A stretch of 64,000 nt of DNA from Vibrio metschnikovii CIP 69.14 (lineage in GTDB: Bacteria > Pseudomonadota > Gammaproteobacteria > Enterobacterales > Vibrionaceae), in contig NZ_ACZO01000004.1 of assembly GCF_000176155.1 (NCBI RefSeq), forward strand, positions 124,001 to 188,000, given 5' to 3'. Both the position numbers and the translations under genes were made by a program. Positions 60,248 through 64,000 of the stretch are shown here, in pieces. The first letter of the stretch is position 1, and the number at the start of each line of letters is the position of its first letter. The notes below the pieces were generated by a model, which was given only the letters and a program-made list of their open reading frames with translations, was not told the DNA's origin and did not search any database.

Positions 60248-60928
60248 ATGCCAGTAAATACCATTATGGGGTTATTTGCAAAGTCCCCCATTAAGCCTTT
60301 GCAACGACACGTTGTGTGTGTCAATGAATGCTGCTCGCACCTGATCAACTTTTTTGAAGTTTGTGCTCAAGGTGATTGGGAAAAAGCCGCAGAAATACGC
60401 GCACAAATTTCTCATTTAGAGAAAGAAGCCGACGTGTTAAAACGCGAAATTCGTCTGAAACTCCCTCGCGGTCTGTTTCTGCCGGTTGATCGTACTGACA
60501 TGCTTGAGCTTCTCACTCAACAAGATAAGCTGGCAAATCTTGCTAAAGACATTTCTGGCCGTGTTTACGGTCGTCAGCTTATTATCCCTAAACCTCTCCA
60601 AGATAATTTCCTCGCTTATGTTCAACGCTGTCTTGACGCAGCGACACTAGCACAGAAGGTAATCAATGAACTTGACGAGTTATTGGAAACCGGATTTAAA
60701 GGTCGTGAAGTCACGCTCGTGGCGGAAATGATTAATCAACTGGATGTCATAGAAGATGACACGGATAACATGCAGATTCGGTTACGCCAACAGTTAATGG
60801 CCATCGAGTCAACCATGAATCCGATTGACGTCATATTCTTGTACAAAATCTTTGAATGGGTCGGCGGTATCGCTGATCAAGCTCAGCGAGTCGGTGCTCG
60901 ACTTGAACTGATGCTTTCCCGTTCTTAA
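60248..60928 (+). CDS. DUF47/TIGR00153 PhoU-like protein
   Basis: A 226-residue all-helical cytosolic protein related to PhoU (PLQRHVVCVNECCSHL; LRLK-type segment EIRLKLPRGLFLPVDRTDM). It is almost always encoded just before a Pit-type phosphate transporter, as here (146 bp upstream), and is thought to regulate that transporter. Two in-frame ATG codons, 60242 and 60248; I use the second since MPVNTIMGLFAKSP matches the Vibrio family start as I recall it. TTAGGTTG is the ribosome site. Confidence 0.92.
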   Translation: MPVNTIMGLFAKSPIKPLQRHVVCVNECCSHLINFFEVCAQGDWEKAAEIRAQISHLEKEADVLKREIRLKLPRGLFLPVDRTDMLELLTQQDKLANLAKDISGRVYGRQLIIPKPLQDNFLAYVQRCLDAATLAQKVINELDELLETGFKGREVTLVAEMINQLDVIEDDTDNMQIRLRQQLMAIESTMNPIDVIFLYKIFEWVGGIADQAQRVGARLELMLSRS

Positions 60929-61074
60929 ATCATTTAAGTTAACCAAATAACTAAGAGCCATAATCGTGTTTCCCACCATTCAAGCGCTGACTATATTCTT
61001 GCGCTAATGGTTTTTTTCGTGCCTAAAAAGCACCACGATGAGTCTCCGCTTGTTATCAACAACTAGGTATTACG

Positions 61075-62334
61075 ATGGATATCCTTGCGAACTACGGCAT
61101 TGTCCTGATTATTGTTGCAGCGATCTTCGGTTTATTAATGGCCATTGGTATTGGTGCAAATGACGTCGCCAATGCGATGGGCACATCTGTTGGCTCAAAA
61201 GCTCTCACCGTCAAGCAAGCGATCATCATTGCGATGATTTTTGAATTTGCTGGCGCTTATTTAGCCGGAGGCGAAGTCACCGATACGATTCGCCAAGGTG
61301 TTATTGACACCACCCTGTTTGCCGATCAACCAGACCTGCTGGTGTATGGCATGATGTCATCCCTGCTCGCCGCAGGTACTTGGCTGCTTGTTGCCTCTTA
61401 TATGGGCTGGCCAGTCTCAACCACCCATTCAATTATTGGTGCGATTATTGGTTTTGCGACGATTTCTGTTGGTTCAGAAGCTGTTGATTGGAGCTCAGTA
61501 CAAGGCATCGTTGGCAGTTGGGTTATCACGCCATTTATTTCCGGCTTATTGGCTTACGCTATTTTTGTCAGTGCACAAAAACTGATCTTTGATACAGAAA
61601 CGCCGCTGATTAATGCCAAGCGTTTCGTCCCCGTTTACATGTTTATTACCACCATGGTGATCGCCTTAGTGACCATTAAAAAAGGCTTAAAACATGTTGG
61701 ACTACACTTAACCAGTAGTGAAGCTTGGATCTGTTCGATTCTGGTTTCAGGCATTGTCATGGTTATTGGCTATCTGTACATTTATAAGAAATTTGCCGAT
61801 ACCGAAGAGAACCATGGTTTTTCTAATGTTGAGCGTATTTTCTCTGTTTTAATGGTTATTACCGCCTGTGCGATGGCGTTTGCCCATGGTTCAAACGATG
61901 TAGCGAATGCGATTGGTCCCCTAGCCGCGGTGGTTTCTACGGTTGAAAGCCTAGGTAATGTCGCCTCTAAAAGTGCGATTGCCTGGTGGATATTACCACT
62001 CGGTGGTATCGGGATTGTGATCGGTCTAGCGACACTGGGTCATAAAGTGATGGCTACCGTCGGAACAGGGATCACTGAATTAACACCAAGTCGTGGTTTT
62101 GCCGCTCAGTTAGCTACCGCTTCGACGGTGGTACTCGCTTCAGGCACTGGCTTACCGATTTCAACCACTCAGACCTTAGTCGGTGCCGTGTTAGGAGTAG
62201 GCTTTGCTCGTGGTATCGCCGCGCTCAATTTAGGTGTGGTGCGTAATATTGTCGCGTCATGGATTGTGACTTTACCCGCCGGTGCTTTACTGGCCGTGAT
62301 CTTCTTCTATGCGATTCAAGCGGCGTTTACTTAA
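61075..62334 (+). CDS. pitA: Low-affinity inorganic phosphate transporter, PiT family
   Basis: Proton- or metal-phosphate symporter of 419 residues with about ten membrane segments and the two inverted PiT signatures, GANDVANAMGTSVGS (about 27) and GSNDVANAIGPLAAV (about 269), plus the matching WPVSTTHSIIGA and LPISTTQTLVGA. Shorter than E. coli PitA, like most Vibrio homologues. Pairs with the PhoU-like gene upstream. Confidence 0.93.
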   Translation: MDILANYGIVLIIVAAIFGLLMAIGIGANDVANAMGTSVGSKALTVKQAIIIAMIFEFAGAYLAGGEVTDTIRQGVIDTTLFADQPDLLVYGMMSSLLAAGTWLLVASYMGWPVSTTHSIIGAIIGFATISVGSEAVDWSSVQGIVGSWVITPFISGLLAYAIFVSAQKLIFDTETPLINAKRFVPVYMFITTMVIALVTIKKGLKHVGLHLTSSEAWICSILVSGIVMVIGYLYIYKKFADTEENHGFSNVERIFSVLMVITACAMAFAHGSNDVANAIGPLAAVVSTVESLGNVASKSAIAWWILPLGGIGIVIGLATLGHKVMATVGTGITELTPSRGFAAQLATASTVVLASGTGLPISTTQTLVGAVLGVGFARGIAALNLGVVRNIVASWIVTLPAGALLAVIFFYAIQAAFT

Positions 62335-62388
62335 TCGATTCGTCAATCCAATGTAAACGGATTGTCATTATTGACTCAAACGCACAGA

Positions 62389-62414
62389 AAGGGAGGCTCA
62401 GCCTCCCTTCTTTG
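62389..62414 (+). terminator. Terminator after pitA
   Basis: Perfect 9-bp stem AAGGGAGGC / GCCTCCCTT (62389-62397 with 62401-62409), TCA loop, then CTTTG. It lies 54 bp after pitA. The T run is short. Confidence 0.75.
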
Positions 62415-62564
62415 TTGCGCCGCGCGCAGAAAGTTTTTACTATTTGTAAAACAAACCTTAAGACTGATAATAAAGTCGTACATAACCCTATTGCGCGCCC
62501 ATCAACAGAATGAGATGATTCAAAGCTCTCACGCGCAATATTGACCATAATTAAGGGATCTACC

Positions 62565-63173
62565 GTGAAAAAACTCATCTGCATGGTGCTATTTTCTTTA
62601 TTAGCAGCACCAGCGCTCGCCCAAGACCGTTATGTCGCAGATAAACTGTTTACTTATATGCATTCCGGCCCAAGTAATCAGTTTCGTATTATTGGATCGA
62701 TTGATGCGGGAGAGAAAGTTAAACTGCTCAACACCAATAAAGAGACAGGTTATAGCCAAATTGTTGATGAACGAGGACGCAATGGTTGGATAGAAAGCCG
62801 CTTTGTGACTCGTGAAGTCAGCATGGCGGTTCGCCTGCCATTACTTGAAAAAGAACTCAAAGAAGTGAAGAACCAACTGGCCAATGCTCGCCAAAATGCC
62901 GATAGTGAAAAAGCGGGACTGGTCGATTCATTAGAAATTCGTAACAAACAAATCGCCGATCTAGAACAAAGTTATAGCGATATCAGTCAGCAACTGATTG
63001 CTTCGCAAACTGAAATCCGTGAACTGCGTGCTCGCCTAGATACCCAAAAAGAGGATTTACTCTTGAAATACTTTATCTATGGCGGTGGCGTTGCTGGCGG
63101 CGGCTTGCTGTTTGGTCTAGTGCTACCACACATTATCCCTCGCCGTAAGCGTAATCCTGCCGGATGGGCATAA
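62565..63173 (+). CDS. TIGR04211-type SH3-domain membrane protein
   Basis: A 202-residue protein with a signal peptide (residues 1-20, cut after ALA), a bacterial SH3 domain (about 22-88; GPSNQFRIIGSIDAGEKV, GRNGWIESRFV), a coiled coil (about 95-168) and a C-terminal membrane helix (about 172-192) ending in the basic RRKRNP. So it is periplasmic with a C-terminal anchor. The start is a GTG at 62565 with AAGGGA six bases upstream; an upstream TTG at 62541 has no site. E. coli YgiM is the best-known relative and sits beside cca. Role unknown, probably in the cell envelope. Confidence 0.92.
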   Translation: MKKLICMVLFSLLAAPALAQDRYVADKLFTYMHSGPSNQFRIIGSIDAGEKVKLLNTNKETGYSQIVDERGRNGWIESRFVTREVSMAVRLPLLEKELKEVKNQLANARQNADSEKAGLVDSLEIRNKQIADLEQSYSDISQQLIASQTEIRELRARLDTQKEDLLLKYFIYGGGVAGGGLLFGLVLPHIIPRRKRNPAGWA

Positions 63174-63184
63174 TGACACGATCA

Positions 63185-63209
63185 ACGGTCACCTAAGGTG
63201 GCCGTTTTT
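63185..63209 (+). terminator. Terminator after the SH3-domain gene
   Basis: A 9-bp stem ACGGTCACC / GGTGGCCGT (63185-63193 with 63197-63205; one G-U pair), TAA loop, then TTTTT. It starts 12 bp after the stop codon. Confidence 0.88.
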
Positions 63210-63244
63210 GTCTTCGCACTTGTTTGTCTCAATAAGGAGCCTCT

Positions 63245-64000
63245 GTGCAAGTTTATCTCGTTGGTGGCGCGGTGCGCGATCAATTACTCTCTTTGCCAGT
63301 ACATGATCAAGATTGGGTCGTCGTCGGCAGTAGTCCAGAGCAAATGCGTCAAGCCGGCTATCAAGCGGTCGGTAAAGATTTCCCTGTCTTCTTACACCCT
63401 GAGACAAAACAAGAATATGCTCTGGCTCGTACTGAGCGTAAAACAGGATCAGGCTATACCGGATTTGCTTGTTATTACGCCCCAGATGTCAGTCTTGAAG
63501 AAGACCTCGCTCGACGCGATCTGACGATTAATGCCATAGCACAAGATAACACTGGCAAGCTGATTGATCCTTATGGTGGCCAGCGTGATTTGCACAATCG
63601 TCTCTTACGCCACGTTTCTGATGCCTTTATCGAAGATCCGCTTCGTGTCCTTCGCGTCGCACGATTTGCGGCAAAGTTGGCGCACCTTGGGTTTGTGATT
63701 GCTAACGAGACAATGCAATTAATGACACAGATCGCTCAATCTGGAGAGTTGCATCATTTAACCGCGGAGCGCATCTGGCAAGAGTGGCATAAATCGCTTT
63801 CGACCGCGAATCCAGAGGTCTTTCTCTCTACACTGCGCGAATGTGGGGCGCTGGCGATCATATTACCTGAAATTGACCGCTTATTCGGTGTACCACAACC
63901 AAAGCAGTGGCACCCTGAAATAGATACCGGAGTACACACGTTAATGGTCGCCGCACAAGCGGCAAAGCTCTCTCCATCCATTGCGGTGCGTTTTGCTGCG
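63245..64000 (+). CDS. cca: CCA tRNA nucleotidyltransferase, N-terminal part
   Basis: Adds or repairs the 3' CCA of tRNAs. The window holds the first 252 residues; the gene runs off the right edge. The GTG start at 63245 has AATAAGGAG six bases upstream. [22 protein letters not shown] (catalytic aspartates), [12 protein letters not shown] and [15 protein letters not shown] are the class II nucleotidyltransferase motifs, in the Cca rather than PcnB pattern. The HD domain begins near the edge ([12 protein letters not shown]). Confidence 0.96.
   Translation, partial: MQVYLVGGAVRDQLLSLPVHDQDWVVVGSSPEQMRQAGYQAVGKDFPVFLHPETKQEYALARTERKTGSGYTGFACYYAPDVSLEEDLARRDLTINAIAQDNTGKLIDPYGGQRDLHNRLLRHVSDAFIEDPLRVLRVARFAAKLAHLGFVIANETMQLMTQIAQSGELHHLTAERIWQEWHKSLSTANPEVFLSTLRECGALAIILPEIDRLFGVPQPKQWHPEIDTGVHTLMVAAQAAKLSPSIAVRFAA

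Overview
The window is a contiguous piece of a gammaproteobacterial chromosome, almost certainly from a Vibrio species. The evidence is the gene content and order: hpt, a hapR/luxR-type quorum-sensing regulator and lpdA-aceF-aceE-pdhR in a row; recJ-dsbC-xerD-fldB-ampD-nadC leading into pilABCD; coaE-zapD-yacG; and nudF-yqiB-cpdA-yqiA-parE-parC. The relics of the regulator read almost residue for residue like HapR/LuxR. I could not run a search, so the species is left open.

Layout. 1-3134 (minus strand): left-edge operon of envelope proteins (PepSY membrane protein, DUF2271, DUF4198, a small secreted protein, a DUF6162-like protein and the start of a metal ABC substrate-binding protein), which looks like a metal-uptake cluster. 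3372-13405 (minus): acnB, a patatin/beta-barrel protein of the PlpD type, mrcB and hrpB. 13635-19660 (plus): sfsA, dksA, gluQ, pcnB, folK, panB, panC. 19787-23020: a YadGH-type ABC exporter (minus), beta-carbonic anhydrase (plus), hpt (minus). 23407-24027: a broken hapR. 24132-31213 (minus): pyruvate dehydrogenase operon behind PdhR. 31517-37184: recJ, dsbC, xerD, fldB, ampD, nadC. 37467-43501 (plus): type IV pilus genes pilABCD, then coaE, zapD, yacG. 43599-50489 (minus): parC, parE, yqiA, cpdA, yqiB, nudF. 50808-52121: tolC. 52227-60039 (minus): hldE, glnE, a chemoreceptor, an ERIC-type repeat, and the CYTH/CHAD triphosphatase ygiF. 60248-62334 (plus): a PhoU-like DUF47 protein and a Pit phosphate transporter; then an SH3-domain membrane protein and the start of cca.

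Most of this is core genome in a typical order, and I see no prophage, integron, CRISPR array, insertion sequence, rRNA or tRNA. The notable points are lesions and regulatory DNA. The hapR homologue carries an in-frame amber codon at codon 45 and appears to lack three residues of its DNA-binding helix, while its promoter and a likely Qrr small-RNA target remain. pcnB carries a single-base frameshift that removes its basic tail; the ancestral frame is still open down to an ATGA overlap with folK. There is a complete ERIC-like palindrome beside ygiF, a PdhR operator placed just downstream of a good promoter, and a terminator-like hairpin pressed against the recJ start.

Functionally, the genes cover central carbon entry (PDH, AcnB), cell wall and division (PBP1b, AmpD, ZapD), chromosome topology and repair (ParC/ParE, XerD, RecJ), cofactor synthesis (pantothenate, folate, NAD, CoA), the stringent response (DksA), the chitin-type pilus used in DNA uptake, and a phosphate/polyphosphate corner (YgiF, DUF47, Pit). 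No clearly new multi-gene system is visible. The left-edge metal cluster is the least characterised part.
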